Source: Prosapia bicincta
Taxonomy: Eukaryota; Arthropoda; Insecta; Hemiptera; Cercopidae
Assembly (NCBI GenBank): GCA_036971475.1
Contig: JBAIZL010000005.1
Coordinates: 63,191,655 to 63,255,654, forward strand
DNA: 64,000 nt
Direction: 5' to 3'
This document shows, one piece after another, positions 23,541-35,427 of the stretch. The notes beneath the pieces were generated by a model that was not told the origin of the DNA, did no database searches, and worked only from the letters and a program-made list of their open reading frames with translations. Every line of letters begins with the position of its first letter. Position 1 is the first letter of the stretch. The translations under genes and the position numbers were made by a program.

Positions 23541-25479
23541 TAAGGATATTCATACATAGAATTCAGTTTGTAGTAAAACTCTGTTTAAGGGTTATAAATC
23601 TGATGATGACTCTGTTACTTAGATATGGCTTACATTTTACCCTTCTGGGCTTACCGACATTTCCGGTGGTGGTTGGTTAAAAATTAAATGCCATTCTACG
23701 CCCAACCAGATACAAGTTGAAAAAATGAGTTAATTAAATTTTTTCATAATTCACATAAATTACAAATTTTAAAAGTATTCGCCTGATATTGTATTTATGT
23801 ACATTTGCAGTGTGTTATTTATTCAGAAACGTTAAAGCCTTTCAAGAAATAACAAAGGCCTAAACTTTAAATGTTCATTTTTAACAACAACAATTCGACA
23901 AAGAATGATTTAGTCTACGAACTGGCTGAGAGTTCTTTAAGAGTCTCGTCCTCCGATAATGCGATTTTGTTAGATACAAGTCGCACCTTGTTGATATAGG
24001 CGTACTTTGCCACTTTTTGTAAAATATATAGCCATCGTCAAAGCTAACCATATCGGAGTCTTTTTGAACACTGTATATGTATACCTATTAATAGTTCTCA
24101 TTTTACTGTCAAATTTTTTTATAGGTAAACTATTTCGAATTTACCCTTGTATTTAAATTGTTTATGAGTTTGAAATTGGTATAAATTTATTTTATAAAAA
24201 TGGCTAATTGAAAATAATATTTTTGTCGATAAAGATTAGCAGGAAATTTTATATTCCTTCTGGAGGTGGTCAACCCCCAATATCCTTAATCGCTTCGCTA
24301 CTGGTTTGAATTAACAACGTTTCAATAACTTCCCTTATTGGTTTTCATAGCGGACGCGTAGGGTTGTTGGTTACAGTTTAGGACTAAAGAAACAAATGTT
24401 TTTGAAATAAACTCACCTCTTGAGAGCTCTAAACACTCGAACGGAAACGGTCAAGCTTTTCCAGATGACGGGTCATTAAGTAGTGGTCGTGTAAACTGTG
24501 TTTGTTTTGTCAAGGATATGTAAGTATATTAGGCAGTTAGGAGAACTACCTCCTATTGTGCCACGTTCAAAGACGCCGACTTCACATTGTACAGCTTTGT
24601 TTGTACGGACCACCCGTTTCATCAGCTTGTCAAACCGAAATGGCTGATAAGGTCGTTAACAAGCACTGATAATTTATAAGAATCAGTCAGACGAGAGGGC
24701 TGCTATTTTGTCACCTCGGCGCGCTCACCCGCGGACTTTGTCAACCCACCCTTACATACAACGAATTGTGTAACTTAGTCTCTTTAGGTAAACCACAATG
24801 GGTGCCAGTAAAAAGGACAATTTGTTCAAGTGCCCCCCTGGGGACAGAGAGAACTCGGGGGGATCATTTTGATTGAGAGAGGTTTAGCTGTCAACGCTGT
24901 TGTACTGTATCCACCCCAAGAATGTTCTGCTTGGTTTAACTATAAATAAAACCTGCCTTGGTCTCGTGTTGACAATGTGTTAATTATTTAAGGTGGTAAA
25001 GATAAGTAGCATCGCATTTAGAGTTTTTACAATATTACTCGATAGTTTTTCTAAAAATTATTTTTTACCTGGAAAAAAATATTTATTGGTAAACCTATAC
25101 AACCGAAACTTGATTATCAATAAAATATGAACATAACATGTTTTTCGAATAATAACTGACCAAATGGTAACGTACATTTTTTTTATGACGCATGGTAAAC
25201 TTCCATTCTGAATACGAAATATTTCAAGCAAAACTATACGCCCTTACTACAATATACCTACAAGATATCCATTTAAAATAAATTTGGATAGTAAATGAAA
25301 TTGCTCAATACGAATAAGACTATTCGTATATTTATATATTTAAGCATAATATTATGATAAAATTGTAAACAGAAAGTTTTTAAAATAAAATCTGTCCTAA
25401 CCATATATTTTTTTATTAGGCCTATATTTTAATTTAAACGTTTAGTAGCCTACTGCAGTGTATAGTAAATTATTTAGGA
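23541..25479. other. Unique sequence with a GC-richer complex block at 24.4-25.0 kb
   Basis: From about 24,440 to 24,980 the sequence is compositionally complex, lacks repeats and is clearly less AT-rich than its surroundings. There is no convincing open frame. It is a candidate for conserved non-coding or regulatory DNA, which cannot be tested from one sequence. The rest is AT-rich with no identifiable feature. Confidence 0.35.
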
Positions 25480-27492
25480 CTGTAGTGTAGTTAGGTATGA
25501 AGTAGTGTAGTGTAGTTAGGTATGTAGTAGTATAGTTAGGTATGTAGTAGTGTAGTGTAGTTAGGTATGAAGTAGTGTAGTGTAGTTAGGTATGTAGTAG
25601 TGTAGTGTAGTTGAGTACGTAGTAGTGTAGTGTAGTTAGGTATGTAGTAGTGTAGTGTAGTTGAGTATGTAGTAGTGTAGTGTAGTTGAGTATGTAGTAG
25701 TGCAGTGTAGTTAGGTATGTAGTAGTGTAGTGTAGTTAAGTATGTAGTAGTGCAGTGTAGTTAGGTATGTAGTAGTGTAGTGTAGTTAAGTATGTAGTAG
25801 TGTAGTGTAGTTATATATGTAGTAGTGTAGTGTAGTTAAGTATGTAGTACTGTAGTGTAGTTAGGTATGTAGTAGTGTAGTGTAGTTAAGTATGTAGTAG
25901 TGTAGTGTAGTTAGGTATGTAGTAGTGTAGTGTAGTTAGGTATGTAGTAGTGTAGTGTAGTTAGGTATGTAGTAGTGTAGTATAGTTAGGTATGTAGTAT
26001 TATAGTGTAGTTAGGTATGTAGTAGTATAGTGTAGTTAAATATGTAGTAGTGTAGTGTAGTTAGCAATGTAGTAGTGTAGTGTAGTATGGTATTTAGTAG
26101 TAGGGTGTAGTAAGGTATATAGCAGTGTAGTGTAGGTAGGTGTTTAGTAGTATGGTGTAGTTAGCAATATAGTAGTATAGTTTAGTTAGGTATTTAGTAG
26201 TGTAGTCTAGTTAGGTATTTAGTAGTAGGGTGTTGTAAAGTATGTAGTAGTTTGGTGTAATTAGGTATTTAGTAGTATAGTGTAGTTAGCAATGTAGTAG
26301 TGTAGTGTAGTAAGGTATTTAGTAGTATGGTGAGGTAAGGTATGTAGTAGTGTAGAGTAGTTAGGTATGTAGTAGTGTAGTGTAGTGTAGTTAGGAATAT
26401 AGTAGTGTAGTATAGTTAGGTATGTAGTAATATAGTGTAGTTAGGTATGTAGTAGTGTAGTGTATAGTTGAGTATGTAGTAGTGTAGTGTAGTTACGTAT
26501 GTAGTAATGTAGTGTAGTTAGGTAATTAGTAGTGTAATCTAGTTAGATATCTAGTAGTATAGTGTAGTTAGGTATGTAGTAGCGTAGTGTAGTTAGGTAT
26601 GTAGTAGCGTAGTGTAGTTAAACATGTAGTAGTGTAGGGTAGTTAGCAATGTGGTAGTGTAGTACGGTATTTAGTAGTAGGGTGAAGTAAGGTATGTAGC
26701 AGTGTAGTGTAGTTAGGTATGTAGTAGCGTAGTGTAGTTAGGTATGTAGTAGCGTAGTGTAGTTAGGTATGTAGTAGCGTAGTGTAGTTAAACATGTAGT
26801 AGTGTAGGGTAGTTAGCAATGTGGTAGTGTAGTACGGTATTTAGTAGTAGGGTGAAGTAAGGTATTTAGTAGTATGGTGTAGTTAGCAATGTAGTAGTAT
26901 AGTTTAGTTTGGTATTTAGTAGTGTAGTCTAATTAGGTATTTAGTAGTAGGGTGTTGTAATTAGGTATTTAGTAGTATAGTGTAGTTAGCAATGTAGTAA
27001 TGTAGTGTAGTAAGGCATTTAGTAGTATGGTGTAGTAAGGTATGTAGTAGTGTAGTGTAGTTACGTATATAGTAGGGTAGCGTAGTTAGGTATTTAGTAG
27101 TATGGTGTAGGTAGGTGTATAGTAGGGTAGTGTAGTTTTGTATTTATTAGTATGGTGTAGTTAGGTATATAGTATGGTAGTGTAGTTTTGTATTTATTAG
27201 TATGGTGTAGTTAGGTATATAGTAGGGTAGTGTAGTTAGGTATTTATTAGTATGGTGTAGTTAGGTATTTATTAGTATGGTGTAGTTAGGTATGTAGTAG
27301 TGTAGTGCAGTAAGGTATTTAGTGGTATGGTGTAGTAAGGTATATAGTAGGGTAGTGTAGTTAGGTAGTTAGTAGTACGGTGTAGTTAGGTATCTAGTAG
27401 TGTCGTTAGGTATGAGTAGTGATTAGTTTCGTATATAGTAGGCCTAGTGTAGTGTATAGTTGGTTATGTAGTCGTGCAGTATATACTTAGGT
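25480..27492. repeat. 25-bp minisatellite (GTAGT-rich)
   Basis: About 80 units of roughly 25 bp have the consensus gtagtagtgtagtgtagtta plus ggtat. The unit is itself built of TAGTG pentamers, so it probably grew from a simple pentanucleotide. The first kilobase is regular. After about 26,080 variants such as 'agtatggtgtagttagcaat' become common and a longer block recurs (26,580-26,690 and 26,720-26,860). Confidence 0.95.
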
Positions 27493-28984
27493 ATTATAAT
27501 GGTAATCATCTGCCTCTTCCTTCTTTATGGTCAAATTCTCCTCTTTCTTTTCTGTTTTGATCTTCTGAAACAAAGACTGTAACATCACTTCTTCTTGATC
27601 GATCCAAATATGTTCTTACATCCTAAGTTCTTACACCTAAGTGTATGGTCGCCTACGACAATTATCAAGTTGAATTTCTCCATCCATTCTTCTATTCCTC
27701 TGACCATATTACCTCTAATCCGGGTATTTTATGTTCTATTAGCGATTCATGTCAGAGCTTCCATCTTTCCTTTTTCCCAATATTCTCTACGTGCACTTTG
27801 TGTCTATATATGGTTTGTTTTAACTTATTCCCGGCTCGTTTTAGAGCGATGAAACCAATAGAAGAAAGATGAATGAAGAAGAATGGTATCATATAGTGCC
27901 ACTTTGAGGGTGCACTGAATCAGCCCTCGTGGCAAACCCAAACAAACTATACCTCATTACATAAATATGGAGATTTCCGAAGGTCAAACAAGGTAGCATC
28001 CGCGACATTCGTTACTGTCATAGCATTTAAAGCAGCTATTGAACATTTCTCTGGCCCCGCTCCCTTCAGGAAAAGTAGAGAAACAAGGTGATTCTGTATC
28101 ATGATTGTTTAGTTCTTTTGTGATAAATATTACCAATAGACTAATATTAAAGAAGAGTTATAGCATCTCGCTGTTATTCTATAAATTAAATACAGTATTT
28201 AAGACAGCAATACAATTTAATACTCAGCTTCATTACTCTATATTCAATCTTAGAGGAACTTTGTAATTCGGTTACAATTTAAATAATATTCGGTAATTTA
28301 GCATTTGAACAATCTTGTGTAATATTAATAGGGAATTAAATAACAGCTAAACACGCCCTTACTTCCGCAATAGAAATGTACCGATAGATTGTCTTGAAAA
28401 ATGTTTTAAATGACAATCTAATGCCCATTTCTTTAAGGAGAATCAGTTCGTAAACACGCCTCGCCTGCAAGAGCTGACGTAGTAGATTTACATTTTGTGG
28501 GAAGCATTTGCTAGTCGCCAGTTCAATATCTCTCTGAGGAAATAATAGATATATCTCAGCATGAAAATAAAATACTGTATTCTGGAGGCAATTTTCGAGA
28601 ACACCTGCCTCCGCCTGGCTACATTTCTTGTAAGCTAACCTAACCAAAGAAACCCACTCAGTAGGAGAGGTTCTGGCTCCGTCCAAACGGAAGACATTTC
28701 AAATGTGATTAGACTGCTCTTATGAGGTTTTGGAGAGTGTCCTCTTAAGGCACAACGTATTAAAACTTTATATAGGAGTTAATCGGTATAAAATGACGCC
28801 ACCCTTAGGAATTTACACGAGAGATTAGGCATAATTGTAACATAGAATTTCAAATCAAATAATTGCTGTTAATACTAACATCTGTTTTCGTCTTCACTGG
28901 AGGTTTTTGCTTTTAAATAATTCCTAAATGTTCAGACATATCGTATATTTGGTTAAATTAAGTCACAACGTATAATTTCATTCA
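27493..28984. other. Unannotated unique sequence
   Basis: A minus-strand open frame of 116 codons (28,336-28,686) begins MDGARTSPTEWVSLVRLAYK. I do not recognise it. It has no domain motif and could be a chance frame. Two short overlapping frames at 27.6-27.87 kb also look incidental. Confidence 0.4.
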
Positions 28985-29733
28985 ACTGATGCTTATTTTT
29001 AGCCTACTCTCGAGTTATGTTATTTTGTGTATTAGATTGGCAGTAGATTGAAATAGCCTATAGGCCTATATCTGAGGAAGTAGTTATATTACTTCATAAT
29101 AAACTATGTTAATGGTAAATATATAGCTTACTTACTAACTACTTAAGCCTAGTTTATTAATTAAGTTCTTTTACTAATTACCTATTTAACAAAATTTGTA
29201 AAAATTTTAATTGCAACAATTTTTAGTTTCAAAGATTAAACAAAATATTTTTTTTTAGTTTTAAAAATTAAAGTTAAAATTTAAAAACGGTAAAAATTAA
29301 AACAGTTTACGCTAAATCTCACTACACATTAGTTTATTAAAACAAACATAGGGTCTACTAGTTTCGACGACGATGTCGCCTTCATCTACTATTTATGTAG
29401 CCAAGCACTGATGAAGACAACATCGTCGTCGAAACTAGTATGTTTTAATAAACTAGTGTGTAGTGAGATTTAGAGTCGGCCTAAACTTGTGAATTTCTCT
29501 CCATAGTGAAGCTCTAATTAGCTTAAAATTAAAAGTTAAAGTTTATAAATGTAAAAATTATAATTGTATGAATGTTGAGTTATAATAATAAATAAAATTG
29601 TGTTAGTCCTGGATTGTATGATTTATACGTTTTTCTATAAAACGTTTAACGTATAGTAGGCCCTATAGTCATAAATATTTAAGGGAAACTAAATATTAAA
29701 GACTTTTAAAAGGTTATGTTACTTTCTAATAAG

Positions 29734-29740
<7 letters not shown>
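28985..29740 (+). repeat. Interspersed repeat family A, copy 2 (interrupted)
   Basis: The start ('cctactctcgagttatg') parallels 17,075-17,100. The later part ('aaatttaaaaa.ggtaa', 'gtaggccctata', 'attaaagacttt') parallels 18,000-18,200. The middle containing the tRNA-like segment is missing, and a 160-bp foldback element sits within it. Confidence 0.55.
29313..29472. mobile_element. 160-bp foldback element with GAAAC core (Penelope-type terminus)
   Basis: The outer ends 'taaatctcactacaca' and 'tgtgtagtgagattta' are perfect inverted copies. The match continues through 'ttagtttatt' and 'ctagtttcgacgacgatgt'. The right arm reads CACTGATGAAGACA, a stem, then GTCGTCGAAACTAGT, which is a hammerhead-like arrangement. 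The element is embedded in a family A repeat, so it inserted later. Confidence 0.65.

Positions 29741-29783
<43 letters not shown>
29737..29783. repeat. (AT)n microsatellite at the PLE 3' boundary
   Basis: About 45 bp of AT dinucleotides directly abut the 3' end of the minus-strand PLE remnant. The element may have inserted into or generated this tract. Confidence 0.85.
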
Positions 29784-29787
<4 letters not shown>

Positions 29788-30310
29788 TGTTGATTCCATC
29801 TTCACGTGAGCTACTAGTTTTCACTAAACCCTTTTAAATGTTTATAAACTTGCCTATAGTAGCACTTACTTATATTTCTTGAGGACGGCCGTTTCGGGAG
29901 ATGTGTCCCATTGTCAACTCATACCGTAACTGATCTCAAGGTTCACATAGGTTAGGGTGGGGTGGGATATTATGGTGGTGTGGGTGTATTTTGTGAGTAT
30001 TAGGAGTTATGATGTCAAAAAGTGTGTGTGAGTTGTAATGTAATTGTGTATTGAGTATGTGGGTAGGGTGTAGTTTGAAGTGCCTACATATTTCGTATTG
30101 TTCGGTTGTGTAGCGTTGGTTATTTCTGTGTTGTTTATGAAGAATTTGTAGGTTAGATGTTATGTCTATGTGGTCATGTTTTGTGTAGTTGAGATGATCG
30201 GCGAAGTTTGATTGGTAGTTATTGTTTGTTAGTGCTTTTATATGTTCTTGGTAACGTGTGTAGAAGGACCTCCCAGTCTGGCCTATGTAAAAACTGGGGC
30301 AAGAATTATT
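29784..30310 (-). mobile_element. 5'-truncated Penelope-like retroelement, copy 1
   Basis: The minus strand carries the C-terminal GIY-YIG endonuclease coding region. A 3' UTR follows with 'gggacacatctcccgaaacg', in which gggA and tccc can pair next to the GAAAC core. The element ends at the (AT)n tract. The reverse transcriptase is absent. Confidence 0.8.
29936..30310 (-). pseudogene. GIY-YIG endonuclease domain of PLE (partial)
   Basis: The minus strand is open for 124 codons to a TGA at 29,936-29,938. Near the start it reads CPSFYIGQTGRSFYTRYQEH, the YIG half of a GIY-YIG nuclease with the conserved Arg in RSF (residue 14) or TRY. The usual GIY motif and the preceding CxxC pair are cut off by the 5' truncation, where in-frame TAA codons occur. 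Downstream residues are rich in His, Asn and Thr and include TEQYEIC, which may hold the conserved Glu region. In PLEs this domain nicks DNA at the target site to start reverse transcription. No initiating Met is present. It is a dead fragment, but its long undamaged frame suggests it is not very old. Confidence 0.85.
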
Positions 30311-31829
30311 TTATTACATAAATAAAAGTTATGTAAAGTTAACCTCTTATGTTTCAAAGTTTTATTTTATTGTAAAAATAAAAAAGCCTACAATGTTTTT
30401 GAGATTGCTAATATAATTTCATATATCCAGCACTGATTCTGGCCGTTTTACCGTATTACCTAAAGCTGTGTTATTGTAGTGAAACAAAATTTGATGAAAG
30501 AAATTTTCCGAAAACGTCAAACGCTGAGTGAAAATGTATACAATTAAACCTAATTTCTTACATTGTAGGATATATTTTCTAAAGTTAGTACAATTATAAA
30601 CAGATATATTGACAAAGGACAGCTAGGCTGGATATTTGCTTCCTTTCATCTGGTTAACCTACGTCTACCGTGTCTGATTTAATTTATTCACTTCAGAGAC
30701 AAGTATTTATTGTTACTGCTCTAATAAATCATTGTTCTAATTAAGCTGTCAGACAATGTGGATATGCCTATATCGAATTCAATAAGGCTTTCGATAGACG
30801 GAATGAAAGAAATTTGTGTGGACCCTAGAGGGAAAATATATGATACTTGGAATAGACTGCTAAGAAATCATTGAAACGACACCATAGTCAGGTTGGAAGA
30901 ATAAACGCCGGACTGAAGGGAAACCAGAAGATGAGTAAGGTAGTCAGTGAAGGGGGATGAAGATCAAAGCACTTTGATAAGACACTACTAAGAGGAAATG
31001 ATAAAATTACAAGTTTAGTAAAAAATGAATAATAAATATCACTACGGCTCTCGGAAATTGAAGAGAATAGAATTTTAAATTGCAAAGTTTGTATGGAATC
31101 TTTGAAAACTCCAAGTACCCGGTAAAAATATAGACCTACTCAAGCCGGAATATAGTACGTGATTGGAAGGCTAAAAGCTTCATAAAAATGGTAAGGGAAA
31201 TCTAAGTTTAAAAAAATATTTTTTTAACTAATGATTTTTATTGTCAGTAAGCCTATACTCAAGATGAGGATTAGAAATTAGACAGTAAGTTTCAGGAGGA
31301 AATTTGACTTCACCTCTAGAGTGAAGGGCGATGCAAAGAAAGGCAGAGATACAAAGAATAAGGCAAAAAAATAAGTTTACAAAGAATTAGGTTTGTGACA
31401 GTACTTTACTTCGGGCGGCTTAAAAATACCAAAGATAACTATCAACAGCAGTATCATTTTACCGTCTATAATAGGCTATAATGCTGTAGGCCCTACAAAA
31501 GATTATTTAGAGCTTAATAAATATAAATAAGAAATAATTTAAACAACATGAAAGGCAAATAATCGTAACAGTTGTAGGAAAAGTAATAAAATAAGTTATT
31601 AAGAAATCGCCAAGAACGTCACAGCTTTATAAACTATTTAATAGTTATTAAATGAATCGTTTATTTATTGGATTCTAGAAACTTAGTATTTATCGAAACG
31701 TTACATATATTGTAGACTATCACTAAAAGGCATATAGAAAAAGTATTAAACTCGTATAATACGGAACTAAACATAAGTAATTTGTTATTATGAGTTTACA
31801 TATTTAAATGTTACAATTTATTTTTTGTA

Positions 31830-31830
<1 letters not shown>
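30311..31830. other. Unannotated sequence, purine-rich in part
   Basis: From about 30,780 to 31,390 the plus strand is purine-rich. No domain-bearing frame was found on either strand. Confidence 0.4.

Positions 31831-31925
<95 letters not shown>
31831..31925. repeat. (TA)n palindrome centred on TAGGCCTA
   Basis: About 48 bp of TA dinucleotides lie to the left and about 38 bp to the right of a single ggcc, so the tract is nearly a perfect palindrome. Confidence 0.9.
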
Positions 31926-31927
<2 letters not shown>

Positions 31928-33665
31928 TATTCAGAAAATTCAAAAAATCTCAAAGTAATGATGAAAACAGTTTAGCATTAACCACATGTTTTGCATTTTG
32001 ATATCTTCGTGACAATTCGTTGATCTCCGGATGTTTACACGCTTTCGTGTGAATTCCTAAGTGATGAGTCACGTTATATCGGTTCACTGATATGTAATTT
32101 TTTTTGCGTTGTTTCATACGAAGTTACATTTACAAAATATGACAAGATCAAGAGGTTAGTGGCCTAAGAGAAGATAAAAAAAAGAAAAAAGAAAGAGAAG
32201 TTCTCTGGTAATTTTACGTCAATAAGTTTCAATATTGAATACTTTCAAGTGAAACTACGCGAAAATGACGAATAAGTCACTTCTGCAGGGCGAGTAATAA
32301 AGACTTAATGGTTTGTATTACAGAGACCACTGATTGGGAGGTTAAGCGAGGCTATTTGGCCTTTATTGACTGCAGCCTGCCTTAATTGGAATAATACAGT
32401 GTGTTGAGTTGTCAAGGTGTGAAAAGACCAAGTAGCAACGACTGGGTGAGTGGTTGGGTTAGGTAGGACCCCTGCGGCATGACAAGGCGTTTTGTTCAGT
32501 GGTTTCCTGTATCAGCCTCTCCACAGGGGTCGCTACCGCGAGAGAGTTGTTAGATGTAGCCAATTTCTTTCTAAAGACATAGATCTACGTCATTCATGTA
32601 CTGATGCACTTTTACATACATAAATACGTTCTCCACTGCAACAATTATCTTATGCTTTTATTGCCGTAAAATTAATTAATTAATAAATGTACTCCCATAA
32701 ATAAACTAATTATAAAAAGGAAACAATTTTAAAAAAGCATTTGTCTAACAGAACATCAATAACTCAAAAAAAAGAACTACTAGCCAATACAAACTATAGC
32801 TTCTAATTTTGTTTCCGAATTGGAAATATGTAGTTTTCAGTGTTTACTGCTAAATAAATTAAAATTTTGGATCCTACAAAACAAGGATTAACATCATATT
32901 TAATTTGACAATACATACAACTATTTTCGAAATGTTGACTTCTTGTTCAAACTTTAATCGTCTTGGTAAATTTTATATTAAAAAGTTTCAGAATAACGTT
33001 AAAAAGTAGTCCTATAATTTTATAAAGTTAAAAACATTAACTAAGTTGAACACTTAAAAGTTCTACAGAGAATTTTTTTATAACAGAATTTCTTTAATTT
33101 AAAAAAAATGTGAATGTTTACACGGCCATGCCCGTTTAAACGATATTTCATAAATATTTTACAGGTGATTTAGAAAGTTTTTAGCAAAATGTTGGAAATA
33201 TTACAAACAAAACCTAACTTTACAAACACACATGAAAATTACGTACTCAAGGTACTTTATAAAACAAAGCACTACTTTTGCTACACTATTTTACAATATG
33301 GCTACATTACAAAGTATTCGGTTAGAGTAGGTTTCGTTAGAAAAAACGTTCTCTAACGAAAGCTGACCGATTGATGTGTGAATTGTCGTCCATTTTATGA
33401 CCTCTGACCTGAACACATCATATATTTATTATACGTAGTTAAATCACTAGCACAAGTTGCAGGCAATTTCACTCATCAACCGGGTAGCTTACGTTAGACA
33501 ACTTTATTTATTGTTTTTTTCTAACCAACCCTATCCTAACCAGATATTTAGAAGCTGTAGTGTAACATAATGCTCTGTTTTATAGAAAAATCCTGAGCTT
33601 ATAAGTTAAAGTGAGTTATTTTTCTGGTACAACTATTCTTTGAGCTTAGCTTGTGAGGTTATGTT
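31926..33665. other. Unique sequence with a complex block at 32.3-32.6 kb
   Basis: The block at 32,280-32,600 is non-repetitive and GC-richer. It contains several TAAT or ATTA homeodomain-type cores and an AGGTGTGA T-box-like site at 32,415. This composition is compatible with an enhancer, but that is only a guess. A hairpin with a 10-bp stem (tttcgttaga) lies at 33,332-33,361. No coding signal was found. Confidence 0.35.
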
Positions 33666-34054
33666 AAAACAAATAAAAGACACACAAGACTCACAAATTC
33701 ATTCACTCATATTCAAATTATTCACTCATACGAGTTTCAATGACTCGTAAATCAAACTATTTTATTTAACTATAATCTCTGCGAGTGTAAACATAATTGG
33801 TTTTAAAACAAATAAAAGACACACACACACAAGACTCGCAAATTAATCATCTATGACTCATACGCGTTTCAATAACAAAGTCGTCATCATCAGTGAGTGT
33901 TACTACTACAAGCTCTAACTTACAACTTTGTTAGAATTGTAAGTTAGAGTTTGTAGTAGCAACAATCACTGATGATGATGACTTTGTCATTGAAACTCGT
34001 ATGAGTGAATAAATGATTAATTTGTGAGTCTTGTGTATGTCTTTTATTTGTTTT
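33666..34054. mobile_element. Family C foldback element plus solo arm (Penelope-type terminus)
   Basis: 33,805-34,054 is a palindrome of about 250 bp with arms of about 120 bp. Outer ends are aaaacaaataaaaga and its inverse, and the centre lies near 33,930. A third, solo arm in the left-hand orientation lies at 33,666-33,760. The right arm contains CACTGATGATGATGAC, then ttt, then GTCATTGAAAC. It is closely related to 23,336-23,540. Confidence 0.75.
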
Positions 34055-35427
34055 ATTTTTCTAGTATTTTAAAAATTTATATTAGTTCTGGTGTCAGCGT
34101 CAGCTTTTGTTATTTTCCTCGTGTTTCTGAGAATGTCTTACATCGCCTAGCAAAATTTTTATTTCAATATTACTTATGTGTAGATTGTAGATAAATACGT
34201 AACTTTCTATCTGTTATATGTATAAGGGGGACCAGTGGATCTCAGAATAGCAAACATCGTCCTAGTAAACCCAAGGACGTAAGCTGTAACCATACTAATA
34301 CACGTCTTTATGAAACCATGCTTATCGATGCCAAATGAGAACTAAATCTCTCGAAGCGTTCGCGAGAGTAAAATTATAACATTTCTTGCGCAAGCTTCTA
34401 ACTTGTATTCAATAAATAGTCTATATATAATATATAATTGAATCCCGCTCAGTGGCATTGCCTTTTAGATAATCTTTCCTTAAAGGGAAGGACGGCCCAT
34501 CCGAAACAGTGCTAGGCCTGAATGGAGGTTTAATATCAACGAAAGCCAAACTCGTGAGTACTGTATATTATTCAGCTTAGTCACTGCAGAGGTTCATTGC
34601 GACGTGTCCACTGCCAGTGCCAACTGAATCTTGTTCGTGTCTTCAAGTTGTTGCCAGACGCAAATAAAATAAACATTTAAAAGCGTCCATAATGTAAAAA
34701 TTCGTTATATTTTGTTAACCAAAATAAATATAAAACTAACAATGGACAAGTTATACCTCTAAAAATTTGTTGCAAAACTCAAATGGATCGCTGTAAAATA
34801 TTTCGGTGAATAAAATTATAGTGTATTGCTACCCTGCAAATTGAAATCCTGCTCCTTCGTGCTTTAAAAAACAATAAAATGAATGTGTAATACCAACGGG
34901 AACGTAAATAAAAGAGCTTGAGCCTGAGAAAATAAAAATAAAAAAGTCAATATACGTAAACAACACTGAGCCTCGGAAGCGGCCTGTCAAGCCGTTTTCA
35001 TCTCAGCTCCCCATGTATTTTAATAAAGTTATTCATTTCATGACGCAATGTCTCCGATGCAAATAAACTAGACCTTGTATTACTGAACTTTAAGTTATAT
35101 TTCATAAAAATGTTTACCCTCGCCGCCATGTTTTACAACCACAGACGAAAACAACAATAACTCCACCCCCTTGTCGGGCTTTGCTTTCTCGGCGCCTCTC
35201 CCCATTAAACCAAGCTTCTATGATACTCACGTCTTCGCTTTATTATCATATGGATATTATATATTGAACAAACTAAGCGAATGGTGCTCTAGCTATGCTC
35301 AAATCAGCATCTCCCTCTAGACCAGACGTCAGCAAGCAAAGGCAGGAACGTGCTGACTACTTTGTATTTAACTTACTCATGTATGTAAACATATCCGTAT
35401 CTATTCGTTCTCCATGGACACTCACTA
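34055..35427. other. Unannotated unique sequence
   Basis: Mixed composition with no gene, RNA or transposon recognised. Confidence 0.4.

Noticed and set aside
28336..28686. 116-codon minus-strand frame as a gene
   Set aside because: No recognisable domain, no splice or promoter support, and the length is compatible with chance. It is noted only in the region description.
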